DNA of 64,000 nt, taken from Sceloporus undulatus (lineage: Eukaryota; Chordata; Lepidosauria; Squamata; Phrynosomatidae). This document shows, in pieces, positions 23,346-51,400 of this stretch. Numbering within the stretch: position 1 is the first letter of the stretch; every line of letters starts with the position of its first letter. The DNA lies in the NCBI RefSeq assembly GCF_019175285.1, contig NC_056524.1, positions 101,508,645-101,572,644 on the forward strand, given 5' to 3'. The notes beneath the pieces were generated by a model that was not told the origin of the DNA, ran no database searches, and saw only the letters and a list, made by a program, of their open reading frames with translations. The position numbers and the translations under genes were made by a program.

Positions 23346-23436
23346 ACTTGCTCGTGGTGAGTCGTCTGGGGTTCGGTTCCCGGCGGCTGCGGCCGTCGTC
23401 TCGTCGTCCATTTTGTGCTCTCGGCGCGCAGCCAGG

Positions 23437-37181
<13,745 letters not shown>

Positions 37182-37278
37182 GACTTTCAAAGAATGGTGT
37201 TTTTTTTATTGGATTAGGATGTTGTAAAAATTCTGTATAGTTGACTCTTGCTTGCAATTAAGATGCTATTTGTGCTGT

Positions 37279-37284
37279 ATTAAA
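37279..37284 (+). other. candidate poly(A) signal of CNOT11 (ATTAAA)
   Basis: ATTAAA lies about 100 bases after the CNOT11 stop codon in AT-rich DNA. It would give a very short 3' UTR. Other hexamers further on cannot be excluded. Confidence 0.35.
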
Positions 37285-37730
37285 TGCTTTTGTTTTGGAT
37301 AAGTTTGAATCCTGGCATACATCTATGAGTATCCATTGGTGACCTTGATCAGGTTGCCACACTAGCCTAAACTTTCATTATGGTGGCAAAATTAAAACTA
37401 GATGGAAACAGCAACGGTGAGTAATTAATCAGTATTACTGGGGTACTCAGAGCTAAAGTATAAAACTGTCCCCCATCAAGGAATGGTGGAAGCCTGCATT
37501 GTTTCCACGTCCAGTCCAATTTGGAAAACCAATTGCATGTGGTTAATCACACCTTAAAATGTTTATGAGTGACAACTTTTAGCAAGAAGTATTAGTATTT
37601 CTCTGGATTATCCCAGTCTTGTCAAAGCAAGTAACATCCCACCCACCCTGATTTTGTACAACACATTTTGTAGTCATCTTCTTTCTTAAAGAGCTTCTCA
37701 CTAAACAGGCCTGTTCTGCAGGGGTGTATG

Positions 37731-37966
37731 TACAGTGGAACCTCACCATACGCGGGGGATCCGTTCCGGATCCCGCCATGTATGGCGATTTCCGCCTATG
37801 CTTGAGCCCCATTGTAAACAATGGGGCTCATGCATGGTGGCGCGGAGGTGCGCAGGGCGCACGCACCCATTCAACTGGGACACGCCCCCCGCGCGCGCCC
37901 AGTGGCTTGAGCGCATACACTCAAAGCCATGTAAAAAAAGTCCGCGTATGCGGAGGCCCCACTGTA
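37731..37966. mobile_element. Tigger-like short DNA element
   Basis: TACAGTGGAACCTCACCATA at the left and GGCCCCACTGTA at the right, TA-flanked. It sits about 550 bases past the CNOT11 stop. The CpG-rich interior has GAGCCCCATTGTAAACAATG. Confidence 0.7.
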
Positions 37967-39431
37967 TTTCGTATTCAGAAGAAATTAAGGAGAAGGAAAG
38001 GTGCATCACAAATCTAGAGTGTTCTGATAGTTTTGACAGATGGACAAAATGGTTCTTAGTTTGATGCAACAGAATTGTATTTGAGTAGGGAGGACCAGAG
38101 GGGAACTGCAGATGGTAAAGGAATAGCTCCCCTTTTCTCTCACACTCTTAAAAAGCATTGGTCAGACTAAAAATTATTTAGTAAAATTGGCACTCCATTG
38201 TAGCCAGCTGCTTGAGGTTGCAGCATATCACCATCTGGAGTGCTCAGGGAAACAGACTGGAACAATTGATATGCAGGCTGTTCCATTTAAAAGCTAAAAA
38301 CCAAGAATAAGATCTGGAAAGGTGACAATGTATTTCATGAACCAGCTATCTATTCCATTCCAAGCTAAAGCATCAAAATACAAAACCCTTCAAAGACTGG
38401 GATGTATGCATCAGTGCTATTCTGAGTGGTGGTCTGTGCCCCATATCCAGGAGACTGAAAATGTAGCAAATATGATACAATTTTCTGGCATGTGAGTTTT
38501 GGTAGCTATGCTTTCACATGACTGTGTGACACATGATTATTCTGGGCAAGCTATACCAAGCAGGGACTTAAAAAAACATACATACTTTAAAAATATGGAA
38601 AGTGAAACTGCTCCAACATTTAATAAATTAAAAGTCTCCTCAAATTCAGAACAATGCTAGTCATCAAGGGTGCTTTAAGAATCAGTTTTGAATAGGACCA
38701 GATACTGAAAGTTTGATCTAATAGCTAATTTGTTGAAACTTAAATATATCTTTTCCACTCACCAGAACAAACCACATTCAGAAAGCTTTAATATCTTCCA
38801 AATGTTTTGCAGCCAAGTGTCTTCAGAAAGTAGACATTCAAAATGGAGCAGAGTCAACTGGGTAACTTTTATTAAAGTTTGTTTAGATCGTGTAAATTTG
38901 AACATTAAAAACATTTTATATTAAATCTCATCCACAGGGTTTACTTATGAAAATATGTTGATGTCTACTGTGAGACAACAGTCCAGGCAATTTATTCTGT
39001 TTTGGGGCATACACTGAAGTCTTCAGGGAAGATGCATTTTTCCAGTCAGTGCCTAAATCAAGCTTGCATGGAAAAGTCCCTGAACAGTTAGAAGTACCTA
39101 GATGGGGAGGACAAATAACACAATTTACATACTGTGGAAAGTTGATGTTAAAAAAAACTTTTTTAAAATTGCTGAAGCCATTCAATAATCCAGAGATACA
39201 GGTTTGGATCCTAAGATTTCAGTAAACCCTTTTCTCCTCAAGAAAAATGTGCTGCCACATTACACTAATAGGAAACTGGGGGAGAGATGGATAATTTTCA
39301 CAGATTCTGCCCTCCAGCTATAGCTCTCTGTAGAAAAGAAATGCAAAACAGTTGCCTTCCTCACTTTAGTGTAGGAGCTTTGTCTAGATCCAGGATGTTA
39401 ATGTAATATAATCTTCAAGTCTAATAAAAAT
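37967..39431. other. convergent intergenic stretch, nothing recognised
   Basis: DNA between the two convergent genes, AT-rich, without gene or repeat signals that I can support. It may include parts of either 3' UTR. Confidence 0.35.
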
Positions 39432-39656
39432 GTGAAGTTGAAGGCTTTCATGGCTGGCATCCATAGTTTTTTGTGGTTTTTTTGGGCTATGTGGCCATGT
39501 TCTAGAAGAGTTTATTCCTGACATTTCGCCAGCATCTGTGGCTGGCATCTTCAGGCAAGCATTCTCTGAAGATGCCAGCCTCAGATGCTGGCAAAATGTC
39601 AGGAACAAAATCTTCTAGAACATGGCCACATAGCCCGAAAAAAACACAAAAAACTA
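39432..39656. mobile_element. Penelope-associated foldback repeat
   Basis: Inverted arms of about 100 bases with ATGTGGCCATGTTCTAGAAG and its complement around GCCAGCATCTG. The same arms border the fossil at 50745-51960. Confidence 0.6.
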
Positions 39657-39849
39657 TCCAATAAAAAGGGAAACCAACAACATACTATTAATTTATGACA
39701 TTACTATTCTTCAAAAACAACTAGAAGTATTCATGCTTGGTAGTATCTTCAACAGTAACAAACTAATCTTGGGGACAGTAAACTAGGCAACAGTAAAATG
39801 GTCCAATACTTGATGTGCCAGGACAACTCACTGCAAACATGTGAAAGCA

Positions 39850-39954
39850 CTGAGGTCAGACAAAAAGTCGCTTCAGGAGTTTTGTCATCATGCCTTTAGA
39901 GAGAAAACTGTTCACAGGCACTGCAATTCGGCCTTTTTTGTCATCACTCCTCAG
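39850..39954 (-). ncRNA. SNORD89: C/D-box snoRNA, probably SNORD89
   Basis: Read on the minus strand, 39954-39850 starts with CTGAGG and ends with CCTCAG, a perfect 6-bp terminal stem. Box C is TGATGA next to the 5' stem, a C'-like ATGATGA lies in the middle, and box D CTGA sits directly before the 3' stem; another CTGA lies about 20 bases upstream of it. The internal word GGCCGAATTGCAGTG matches what I remember of SNORD89, which in human lies in RNF149. Here it lies about 2.5 kb past the RNF149 stop on the same strand, so it would come from a long 3' UTR, a 3' UTR intron or its own transcript. Confidence 0.75.
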
Positions 39955-40330
39955 CAACAAGTCACCAAACTTAGAGAATGATAGCAGCTCCTCCCAGACA
40001 GACTTCAAATCATTTTGTCAACATTCAGAGTGGGATTATATTTCTAAAAATCTAGATTCAGAAGTCTAGAAACAAGTACTTTTAACTGTTTTAATTGGTC
40101 TGTCTAGGCTTGGGAATGGAATAAGGACAGAAGTGCAAGAATATGTGGAGAACTGGGACCAGTTCAACCACAATTATATGTGGTGGAAACCAAACAGTAC
40201 ATGGCACTAAAGTCTTATTCCACTTCCATTTGAAACAATTACATTTTCTGCCTTTATTATATTTGAAGTTCCCTACATACTACTGTGTTACTATGCATCT
40301 GCCAGTATACCAGCTGTCCAAAAACACACT

Positions 40331-40532
40331 AAGGGTCCATACAGACAGGCCAAAATAAAGCTGCTTCAGGTCACTTTGGAAGTATGCTGTTTAAGTGACA
40401 CACACATCTTAAGAAGCCAGAAGCTGTGTGGCTTTGGTGGAGCTTCTGGCCTCTCAGGACACATGCATCATTTAAACAGCATACCTCTATAGTGACCAGA
40501 ACCAGCTTTATTTTCTCCAGTCTGTATGGGTT
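40331..40532. mobile_element. long foldback element, ACAGACAGGCCAAAAT family
   Basis: It opens GGTCCATACAGACAGGCC and closes with the complementary AGTCTGTATGGGTTC. It lies beyond the RNF149 stop. Confidence 0.7.
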
Positions 40533-40537
40533 CAAAG

Positions 40538-42428
40538 CTTTTCAGGAAGGCTTATTCAAAGAGGAACAGGTTGAGCAACAACTATACTGTGCATACAACT
40601 CTGCTTCAGTTTTGCCAGGTTCTATATGCTGCTCCCCAAATATTTTTTTAAACCCTGGAAAAAAGTATTAAGTATAGGATGCCTTACATAATTTAATTTA
40701 TTCCAAGGATAAATTATTAATACTCACCAAATTGCCTTCTCCAAGGCAGGTGCTGCATTGCAAATGTCAGAAAGGGTCTGGAGATGAATCAAGATAACGA
40801 CCAGCCAGCTCCTTGATACTAGGCCAATTAAGATATTCTAGAAACAACTACAAGTAAAACTCTACTTCTTGTAACAGATAAAGAGAAAGGAGAATTACTG
40901 AACGCCCAGCAACAGATCCTTATTGAAGACATGGCAAGTAGCTCAACCATTCAACAGCAGATCCTTTCTTGAAGGCATAGCAAGTCATGACATGTTCCAC
41001 TTTGTGAAATGCTAAGGTGCAGACCTTGCTGAAGTCACTGTTGCTAGTTAAACGGCTTCCCTCAAAAAAGGCAGCAAATTCTTCAGAATATTTTGGAAAG
41101 AGACTTATCAGGAGCATATGTCACCTCATATTTGAACTGTTCCATGTTTGTGAAGATCTTGTCTTGGACATTCTTCGAACATACTTCTCCATTTTACATA
41201 GCAGATTGCATACTTTCTCAGACATTTCAAGTACTTTAACAAATATCTATTCTTATACATTTATAAAATTTAACTTAATAACCCCATACATTCATTTATA
41301 ATAACACTGGAATCCTAAAAAAATATTTGACATTTAATAAAACTATAAATACACAATTCACCATTTTCCTTAGACCTTCTTTTATGGAATTGCCTGAAGG
41401 AAGAAGTAAAATTTAACTAGTGCAGTGACACTTATTTTAATATAATTCACTTCAGGCTCAGTGCTTTTCAAATGTTTCATAAAGGCACTATGCTACGGAT
41501 TGAGCAAGATAGTATAAACTAATTACTACCCTGGGCACTCTTCTAATAGGCATCTAATAAACCTTAGTATAAGAAACAGGTAAACAATGTTCACTTCACA
41601 AACATTCCAATACCATATTTGGATAGAGCAATATTCAGAAGAAGCAACCAGGGCAGGACGAAGATTGGTTTAAATTAAAGTATATGCCATATAATTGATA
41701 TTGTGGATGTTTTCTCTTACATTGCTCTAGGCATAAATACATGGAATATCTAACTGAGCAGGATAATGTAAATTACTAACTTCTTAAAAGTAGGCAATTT
41801 AAGGGTCATTCATTTTCTTTAACAAGTATGTAGCAAAAGCAAGTATGTGGCTTTCAAGTCCATTGTAATGTTCTGATGTTTTAGAGGTCTATACTACATA
41901 ATCAACACACCTTTAAAAAAAGACCACCAGTGGTATCTATATGCTACATGTAATATAATATAAATATGTTTAATTGTTAAACTGTTTCTTTGTGCATCTT
42001 CGAGGAATGATCTTTTTAATGCTCTCTAGCAATTTGTTCCTTTTCAGTGAGATTTCTGTGTCTTTGAGAACAAAACAGATTCTCTTCACACAGGTGTCTG
42101 TACCCACAAACCAAAAGAACCAAACTCTTAATTACAGGAGTTACAAAGGAACTGTAGAAAAATAATAATAAGTTCAACTTGTGCCATTAAAAAGCTAACA
42201 TATCTTTAGATATTTTCCTTCTGCTCTCCAGTCTGTTGCAGCTCCCATTCTTTGATAAAAATCAGAACAGGGTTATGGTATGTATAGGGTACAAAACTCT
42301 TACTTATCAGCCCTTTAAAAACAGAATTATAAAAGCAAGACATTTCTTAGGCTATAGATACTAGTCCATACCATTTAAATAAAAATAAAATGGTCTTCAG
42401 CTCTTAGTTCAAGTCTGTAAAGGTTTCA
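40538..42428 (-). other. probable RNF149 3' UTR / downstream DNA
   Basis: This AT-rich stretch follows the RNF149 stop codon on the minus strand. No other gene is seen. Where the transcript ends cannot be told, though a same-strand snoRNA further on would fit a long 3' part. Confidence 0.35.
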
Positions 42429-42484
42429 TTAAGCATTTCCACAAGGCAGTTGTTCTTCACGTGGACTATCTTTACAAGTTGTTT
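42429..42484 (-). CDS. RNF149: RNF149 coding exon 7 with stop
   Basis: After the pyrimidine-rich acceptor TTTTTTTAG it completes a glutamate codon and encodes [17 protein letters not shown], then TAA at 42429-42431. The phase and total length fit, but this short tail has little similarity to the human end, so it is the least certain exon. Confidence 0.75.
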
Positions 42485-45400
42485 CTAAAAAAATAAAAAT
42501 AAGAACTTTCATGCTCCACTGTCTATATTATAGGCATTACAAATAATATATGTTTACTCATTTCATTAAAAAATTAACAGGAAACATGTTAATGACAGCT
42601 TTAAGCTGGACACAATTTACACTAAGAGGAACATTCCAATTTAGTTCATGACCAGTAATCAAGTCAGCAGAAGGAAAGGTAAAGAAATACAGTCCTGTAG
42701 TAAGGAAAAAAAATATTGGCCAGGATTATTCATTTTCCCCCTAAAATTTAGTCCCCTGCTCTCCAGAGTTTCTCCCATCCTCAGCGTGAGCCCCTATTCC
42801 CACAAAAGTCACATACCCTGTTAAGCACCATTTCTATATATCTTTACAGTTGTTTTTTCTACAAGAGAAACAGCAATATGCTTAAAACCAGGGGTAGGCA
42901 ATCTGCGGTCCACGGGCCGGATGCGGCCCGGCAAGGCCTTGGGCCTCAGCCCGGTCCTGCCGCCGATTGCCGCTGGGGCCTTTGGGGGGCGATTGTCTAG
43001 AGAAGCCTCAGAAACATGCATTTATCTTAACATTTTTTAAAAAATCAGCAAATTTTTTCACGTGTCCTCCATTTTTTATTTAAAAAGTGCCCTCCATTTG
43101 AAAATTGTCTTACGTTTTTTTTTTTAAAAAAAATTATTTAATTATTTATTTTTTGGCTTCGGCCCCCCAATTGTCTGAGGGACAGCTACCCGGCCCCCGG
43201 CTCAAAAGGGTTGCCTACCCCTGCTTAAAACCAATCATTTTCTATCAGAATTCAGTTACATTTTTTGGTTGTACAAGCTGGACATACTACACTTGCCTAA
43301 TCAACTGCATAAGCCCATAATTAGATGTCACAAATACACTAGTTATGCTGACAGAATGACAGAGAGGGCATGCAGGTGGACCCAAAGGAGCGGTACACAG
43401 CTACTGTAGTGCCGATTGCGCTGGGATCATGGCAACCACACGGGCCTGCTCCCAATACAGGCCGCAGGGATGGTCCTGACTGGGCCACTTGCAGGGGCGG
43501 ATTATATCTGCTCCTTTTTGCCCTGGCCTCAGGGCAGCTTCAGGCCACGTTTGGGGTTGTGTGTTGTGTAAATGGCATGTCTCCAACACAGCTTGAAGGC
43601 GCATAATTTGGCCCGCCTGTTTCAGGCCACAGTCATCATGCATGCATAATGCAGGGCAGAATACGTCTAAAGATAATCACATGACAATTTAATACATTGA
43701 AAAACAACAGTGGAACAGTGTTGTACACTGACAGGGAGAGTATAGAAGTTGATTTCCTCAGTCATTCAAGTTAGATTGAATACACAACATTTTAGTGCAT
43801 CCACTAGTACAATTTTAAACTTGTAGTTTCTTTTCCAAAGTTTCAACTCCTAGAAAAACATTTTGCAAGGTTACTTACCAAGTAAAGCTGTTGTTTCACC
43901 TGCCTCCTCTTTTAAACTGTTCCTATTTACTGCAGATTGCTCAGTAGAAGATGCTGATGATTCACTTGTTTCATTTCTGCCCTCTTCTTGTATAGCAATA
44001 CTCCAACTCTCAGCTGATATGCTGCCACTTACAGATTCAGGCACTGTAGCTTCAAGTACTTCTTTAGGTGCTCCCTTTAAAGTTGAAGAAAAATAGCATT
44101 AATCTCTAAAATAAATATTGGAAAGGAGGCTAAAGCGAAGAGGTTAAAATAATTTATCAAGAAGAAACAAGCTCTTTAATCAAAGCAATAATTTCCTGAT
44201 TCCTTTCCTAACTATAGTATGGTCAAGAATGAAGACTGGAACATGACACAGAGGAGACTAGGTGGTCCAAATGCTTCCTATTTATACTAATTCTATAATT
44301 AGTAATTTAAGTAATTCTTCAAGTAAAGAAAGGGAGAGAGGGAAGACGGCCTACTGTCTCTAATAAACTTATTAACAGGGACAAGCTTAGTTCCATCCTA
44401 AAGTGACAGATACCCTTTATGGAAGAAAGTGCTATACTAAAAACCATAGTTAACCACAATAAAAGAAAGACGACCTCCTAAAAAGATTTTACTATTTTTT
44501 GGGGGGGGGGGGGGCAAACAGACAGGCCAAAATAAAAGCTGCTCTGGGTCAATTGGAGGTATGCTGTTTAAATGAACATGCATCTTAAGAGGCCAGAAGC
44601 TGCACCAAAGCCACGCTCCAGTCTTAGGACTGGAGCGTGGCTTTGGCATAGTTTCCGCTTCTTATGACGCATGCATCATTTAAACAGCATTGTCCAAAAT
44701 GACCCGAAACAGATTTATTTTGGCCTGTCTGTCTGGGCCCTTTCTGCTTCCAACATAAGGGAATATGCAGCAATTAATGAGTTTAAAAATGAGCTACAGA
44801 TCCAACCATCCTACACTTGATACAGCATCTTCTAGGATGTGTGCTTTTCAAATACAGTGTGTGATCTGAACAGCTCACATTCCTGCAGGTGTACAATTAG
44901 CATGACAAAAAGAAGAGTTCTAGCCTCCTATGCCAACTTCTAATCAGGTAGAAACTGATAACCTCCTTACAAAAAAAAAAAAAAAAGGGGGGGGGGAGGC
45001 CTACTGGTGGGGGATGAATGGAAGCAAACGGGTTATCTGACCAGCAGTTTACAATTTGTGTTTGGCTTGGCCATTGTCAAGTTTTATATATTCACATTTC
45101 AAGTTTCTGCTGAAGAAGTGCTAATGGCATGTCTCATTGAAATTCTGGCAGACTTGAATCCAGTAGAACTACAGGCTAGATACTACTTCTTGAAAAACAG
45201 GTACTCTGCCAGGGCCAACAAAGGACAGAATGTTTAAAGAAGTACATATATTAGCTAGTACCATATAGGATGTCAATATACTGTACTCAGTTTCACAACA
45301 TACCCAATATCCTAGAGCTTTGATGACATCTAGTTTACACATAGGACATGTTCTGTGCTCCAATAACCAGGGATCAATGCAGTGCCTATGGAAGACATGT

Positions 45401-48400
45401 CTGAAAATAGAGACAGTACTTTTAAAATCAAGTACAGAATACCTCTAACGTTGAACTCACATTTACATAATTCAATGTAATTAAAACTACAAAAAGTAAT
45501 AACAAAAGGCTTAGTATATAGGAAAGATCTTTAAAATTAAACGTGGTAATATCAGCCTAGGACTCAGCAAAGCACTGTATACTATGGATTTATTTGTCAA
45601 AATACTGACTCAGCTAAAATAAATTGCTCTCATTGCAAAATACAACACTTAGAGAAAAACGTATAATTTTTATGGATATAAAGCCCATAGTGACAACACT
45701 TGATAAAATCAAGAAAGTCCCATGCAGAAGTAGGATTAGCTTGCATGCTGAGCACAGAAATAGCTGCTTGTTTCAGCAACTCATCACATTGCACCCCCTC
45801 AATACATTATTCTGGATATTCCCAGAATGACAGGATGATTCTTTAGGGATGCAAGTGGCTGAGGTAGGGAAGACAGGAAAACCATCTATATGTCATTTTC
45901 AGTTCTCAGTATAAAGCAGATATAGTGAACTGTTTTTCCTCTGAGAGGAGCACTTCATTTTGAAAAAAACTATGAGGAATAGAGATATTAGCTGTGGGTG
46001 GGACTAAACTCAAAAGAAAGCAGGGCCCATGCGTGTATGTAAATCCCCAATGTGTGATGCAGAGACCATGATGAAGAAGGAAGCAAGCTCATTCATCATT
46101 TATGCCACAAATTACTCTAGATACAAATCATTTTGGTAGTGATATAAACTACCGTTAACATTCTCTACCTCTTACACACCCAGTTAATTCATAAGAAGCT
46201 GCCCACTAAATGAGAATAAGATTCTGAAACACTCGAATGGAAAAACTATGCATTCTAAATCTATTAAATAGATCATTTACTATTTATAATGTATTTTTGC
46301 CTCCCATCCAGGCATTTTCACTGCATTAAAAAAAAGAGTTCCACAACAGTTTATGTTTAAAACACAGAAGCTCAATATTCAAACTATACAAACACTTAAC
46401 ATAGCCAGTACCATACAAAACAGCCACATTATTTACATACTTTGACTTCTATATACTTGATTAAACTATAAAGCAGAAAACACCTACAGTACAATGTAGT
46501 TCTACATTCTAAATAGACTGAAGACTGGATATTTTCATGCAATTTGTTCAATATTTCTGAGGAAAAAGATATCTTGAAGCAAAATAATTCTTGTAGTTTT
46601 AATATGCTTACTTGCAAGGCAAGATTCGAACTGTATCTTTTGGTTTATAGTTTTCAATGCATACAGCACAATTTTCTGCATCCACATCCAAACCCTTAAA
46701 AAGAAAGAAAAGCCTTTTATTTAAGCATGGCAGCAATAAAGACTATCCTTAATCTGAGATAAACCCAGGTTCCAATTTGAAAGATTCTGATAGTATAGTG
46801 CGCCTGTGTCATATGTGGGAGCGCTATATGGGGCTTTCAGCATATGCTGAAAGCCGTGCGGGAGTGCGCAAGACGGCACGTCCAACTGCAACTAATGGAG
46901 TGTGTGCCCATGGGGCTTGAGCATATGCAGTATTTGCTTTACGTGGCCGAGTCTGGAATGGATGCCCTGCGTAAAGCAAGGGCAGACTGTATAAGAATCT
47001 GAATCTTCTTAGCTAATTGTTTGATAAGAAGCAGTGAAAGCTTTCGTTCGGATTTCCAAACAAGGATTTGTGAAAAAATGAACTATAATAGATGACTGCA
47101 GGAAGACACACTTTGTGTGTCTTCAGATATACTGATTAATGTAATTTGAAACACTACAGGTCTGTTAGTAACAGTAAACAAAAAGAACAAGAAGAAAGAA
47201 AATAAACAAAAAGACTTAAAACAGATTTTGCCAGAGCAAATCTAAAGAGAGGTTCTATGAAGTACCACCCCTGGGACAGATGAAGTAGAATTGAAAGGCA
47301 GTGGAGGAGGCTGGCATTGCAAAACAAGCATCTACATCTAGAAAGTTCTGGAGTTGTGCTGTGTGCAGATCCCATATGTGTGATGGACCAGAGATCATGA
47401 TGAGGAAGGAAAGAGAGCTGAGTCGGAAACTATTTTTTTGTTTTGTTTAAAGAACTTGCATAATTCACAGTTTAAGACTGTAACCACTTTTGTTAAGTCC
47501 ACTTTGACTACACAAACAGCGGAAGATCCGGAAGACAAATTAAAATGGAGTTGGAGTATGTGATAAAGATGGACCATATTCCAGTATTTAATTTAGCTTT
47601 TTTATTTATACTAAATGTTTCATTTCTCCACCCCTTTTAGGTTTACTTCCAATAGGCAAGTAACACAGTAGTGTTTCCAATCCTTTGTAAAACTCAGGTC
47701 CGTGAATTTTAAACTATTCCTAGATACAAGTTGTTTTTTCTAATCTTTATTTGTGTTTTGCCTTGCATAACTGTGTAAAACCAATGAGAAATGGAGAAAT
47801 CCTCTCTTTTCCTGCAAGTTGAACAACTGCAAAACACCCACAGCAGATTGCTACTGATGCATTTTTGCTTAAGGTCTATACACAGGAATCTGAGGAGCGA
47901 TAATACCGCCAACAAGTGGCATACTAGCGCCGATTCTAGGGTTAGGGACTGCGTGACAACCGCACAGTTCCTAACCCTAGAACATATGGGCGGTGTAGCA
48001 ATGGCAGTTCCCTGTGTATATGGGTGCCCCACCATTGTTACGTAAACGCCACGTGGCGCTTACATAATAAATGAGCCAGTGACACACCTATTACACCGCC
48101 CCTGCAGCTTAAAAAGAACCCACTTTTTCCTCTACAGGGAAGCCGCGCTGTTTGGCGGCTGCATATTCCCTCCGGAGGAATATAGGCCGCCGGCAGGCCG
48201 CCCTTTTTGGGTGGTCTGTCCCAGGCCTGAGTTTGCTCCCTTCCCTGTTACAAAGTGGATGTGAGAACTTTTGCAAGAACCAATTATTTATTTTTCTTGA
48301 AGTTAAAGTTTTCCCTCTTGCGCTACAAAAATTGAGACAGATGATTTTCCATGCAACTTCTGTGTTTCCTTTATGACATATTTCATATTTTAGTTGTCTT

Positions 48401-51400
48401 AGATAGTACATCTAACCCACTGTAAGGGCTCTGCTTATTGGTTAGTTTTAAAATAAGTTTCAGGGACCCTCTGTACTGTTTAACATTGAAAACACCTTTT
48501 CAAAACGAGAAGCAGATTTCCAGACATACTTCTATTCTTGCGGGGAGGGGCGGCATTTCTTATGGTCCCTACAAGATTCTTCTATCCTCCACAGCTACTC
48601 ACCCCAACCCAAACTTTTAAAACAAACATCTAAACTAAAATTTTAAAACAAACAAACAAGAGACATTTCAAAGTAAATACGAAATTCCATGTAAGACAAA
48701 ATGGGCAAGCTTCTGGAAAAGATAATTTAGGTATGCCCAATAACATTGGCATATTCACTGTTACTACTGGGACTCACAAGAATTATTTAACAGCCCCACC
48801 CCTCATGTTTTTTAAAATGATCCTTAGTTTTTAAACAGGTCTGACATATATCATTCGGTATGTCATGGGGCTTCCATTCCTATGCTCCCTTGAATGCTAT
48901 GTCATTTTTAATATGTGATTTTTAGACTGCAGCAATCTCTGTATGTGTGTGTATATCGCAACTGTCCAATAAACTTCATTTTATGAAACTGTACTAAGGA
49001 AGGAAGGAAGTGACAAAAACCCCTGTAAGTATTCTTTGCCTAAGAAAACCTTATGAAATTCGTAGGGTCATCTTAAATGGATAGGTGACTTGGACACACA
49101 CAACTTCTCACCCAACATTATTATGACCAAAATTACCTTATCTTCAGGCTTAACAACATGTAGTGATAGGTGGCCAATTGCTTTCATTGTTTCTTCTCTG
49201 TAGCTCTTAAAAAAAGTAATTTAGGTTAGCAATCCAAATTCAATGATATTTTATGAAGATACATTTGAAGTATTGAGAAATCTAGGTACTCCAATGATTT
49301 AAAATTTAGCAGTTCTATAGTAAAGGGTTCAAAGGCTATATTATACTGATGATTTTCAGTGTGTATAGTCAGAGCATAGATGAACAAAAGTAAAATTCAC
49401 CGAATGATATCAATAACTTCTCTAGTATTTTCTTTTCTACTGAATAGACTTTTTTCACTGTAACATATTTGGACAGTCAGATTATTTGTTCAAATGCAGC
49501 AATTCATTCTCACTTGTGACTACTGCAGCAAGGTACAGTCTTTTAAGAATACTACCCTTCAATTTATACTAACAATGAAACAAATTAAGGCACTCTTTAT
49601 CTCATGTTTGATATCATACTACATCATAGCAAAACAACAACAAACAAAAACAAAAAAACCCCATGTATTACTAAGCAAAGTGATCTCAGGGTTGTATGTT
49701 TGAAACCTTCTAACAGTCAAGATTAAGAGAATGATTTTGTCATCAGTTCTGTCATGCAGGCTATAGTTATCTTATACTATCTCTTTAAAGTAAGCTTAAA
49801 ATCTTCCCCAAGTAATCATGCAAATTCACACAAACACAATAAACATAAACATGATCTATCCTTAGAGGCTTCATTGAGCTGCATTAGGCCCTCCAAGGAG
49901 CCATCACTTAAGCAGACAGGTAACTGCATACAAAAGTTCAGGTCTTTCTGAAGTATCCATGTAACAGTCACCACAGTACCATTGCTAGCTGTTCAGTACA
50001 ACAACAATAACATAACCTGCACTAGTGAAGGCAAGCTTGAAAGCTGCTTTAAAAAGGCATTCAGTCAGTAATTCTAACTCAGTCCTGATCTAAGATGTAG
50101 TGTGCTTCAGGCAATCAAACCTCCAACACAAACCGGTGTAATATCATTGTTCATTCATGATAATGCTAGCATTTCAGCAAACCTTTTAGTAGAAGACACA
50201 AAACAGCAAGTGAAAGGAAAGTTGTCAGCTTAATTGGAATTACTAACTCCCATAAACTGTAAGGAAGGGATGAGATTAAGGAAAGAAATATGGAGAAAGG
50301 AAACCAATCAAGGTGAAGAGGGGGGAAGAGAGTTTAACATGTAGTATATTATGAAACAGAAAACAGATGGTATATCTACACTGTAATAATAATGCAATTT
50401 GACACCATGTTAACTACCACAGTTCCATTCTACAAAATCACGGGATTCACAGTTTTTTGTGGCACCAGCATTCTTTGAGGCTAAATAACTTTTCAATCTA
50501 CAAATCCCAGGATTCCATAGGATGGAGCTACAGCATTTAAAGTGGGAAAAGGGCAGCTGAGACTTATTAAACACATGAAGCTTTCCCATCACACCACCTT
50601 GCCAGCAAAAGCTTCATTGGGAAGAAAAGCAATGGATGAAGTGTCAAAGGTTGGTTTCCTGTACTGATTTGAATTAGGCTGTTTTTTTAGCCATAGACTT
50701 CTAGTACACTGTCATTAAATAACTTATGAACTTGTGAAATTGAAGCCTTTTATGGTCAGCATCCATAGTTTTTTGGGCTATGTGGCCATGTTCTAGAAGA
50801 GTTTATTTCTGACGTTTCACCAGCATCTGTGGCTGGCATCTTCAGAGAATGCTGGCATGGAAGAGAGCTGAATGCACACACACACACACACACACACTGT
50901 GACCCTGGGTAGGGAGGAGTGATTTCCATGTTGATCTGTGTATCGTTCTGTTGTTGATGGTAGGGCCTCAGAGTAGGAGGATATGCAGAGGATTAGTGTC
51001 TGCTAATTGGTGATCATTATCTGCTGGGAAAGCCCCTGGCCCTGGGTGGTTTCTCATTTGCATTTGCTGAGTCCTGATTTTCAGGACTGGTAGCCAACTT
51101 TGAACTTTGTTCACTTTAAGGGTTTCTTCTTTCCGATTGAAATTATCCAGATGTTTATAGATTTCAATGGCTTCCCTGTGCATTCTGACCTGATAGTTGT
51201 TGGCATGGTCCAGAATTTCAGTGGCGCTTTACACACCGCCCAGAAGGGCGGTCTGAAAAGTGCCTTCATTTGCTGCGTGGAGGAGCCTCAGCGGCCAAAT
51301 TGCGCAGCTCCTCCACGCAGCAAAAAAGAAACTGCAAAATGCAGCTTCTTCTTGCGGCGCACTAATGACGCTGCAAGGCGCCAATGGTGCACTCACGTCA

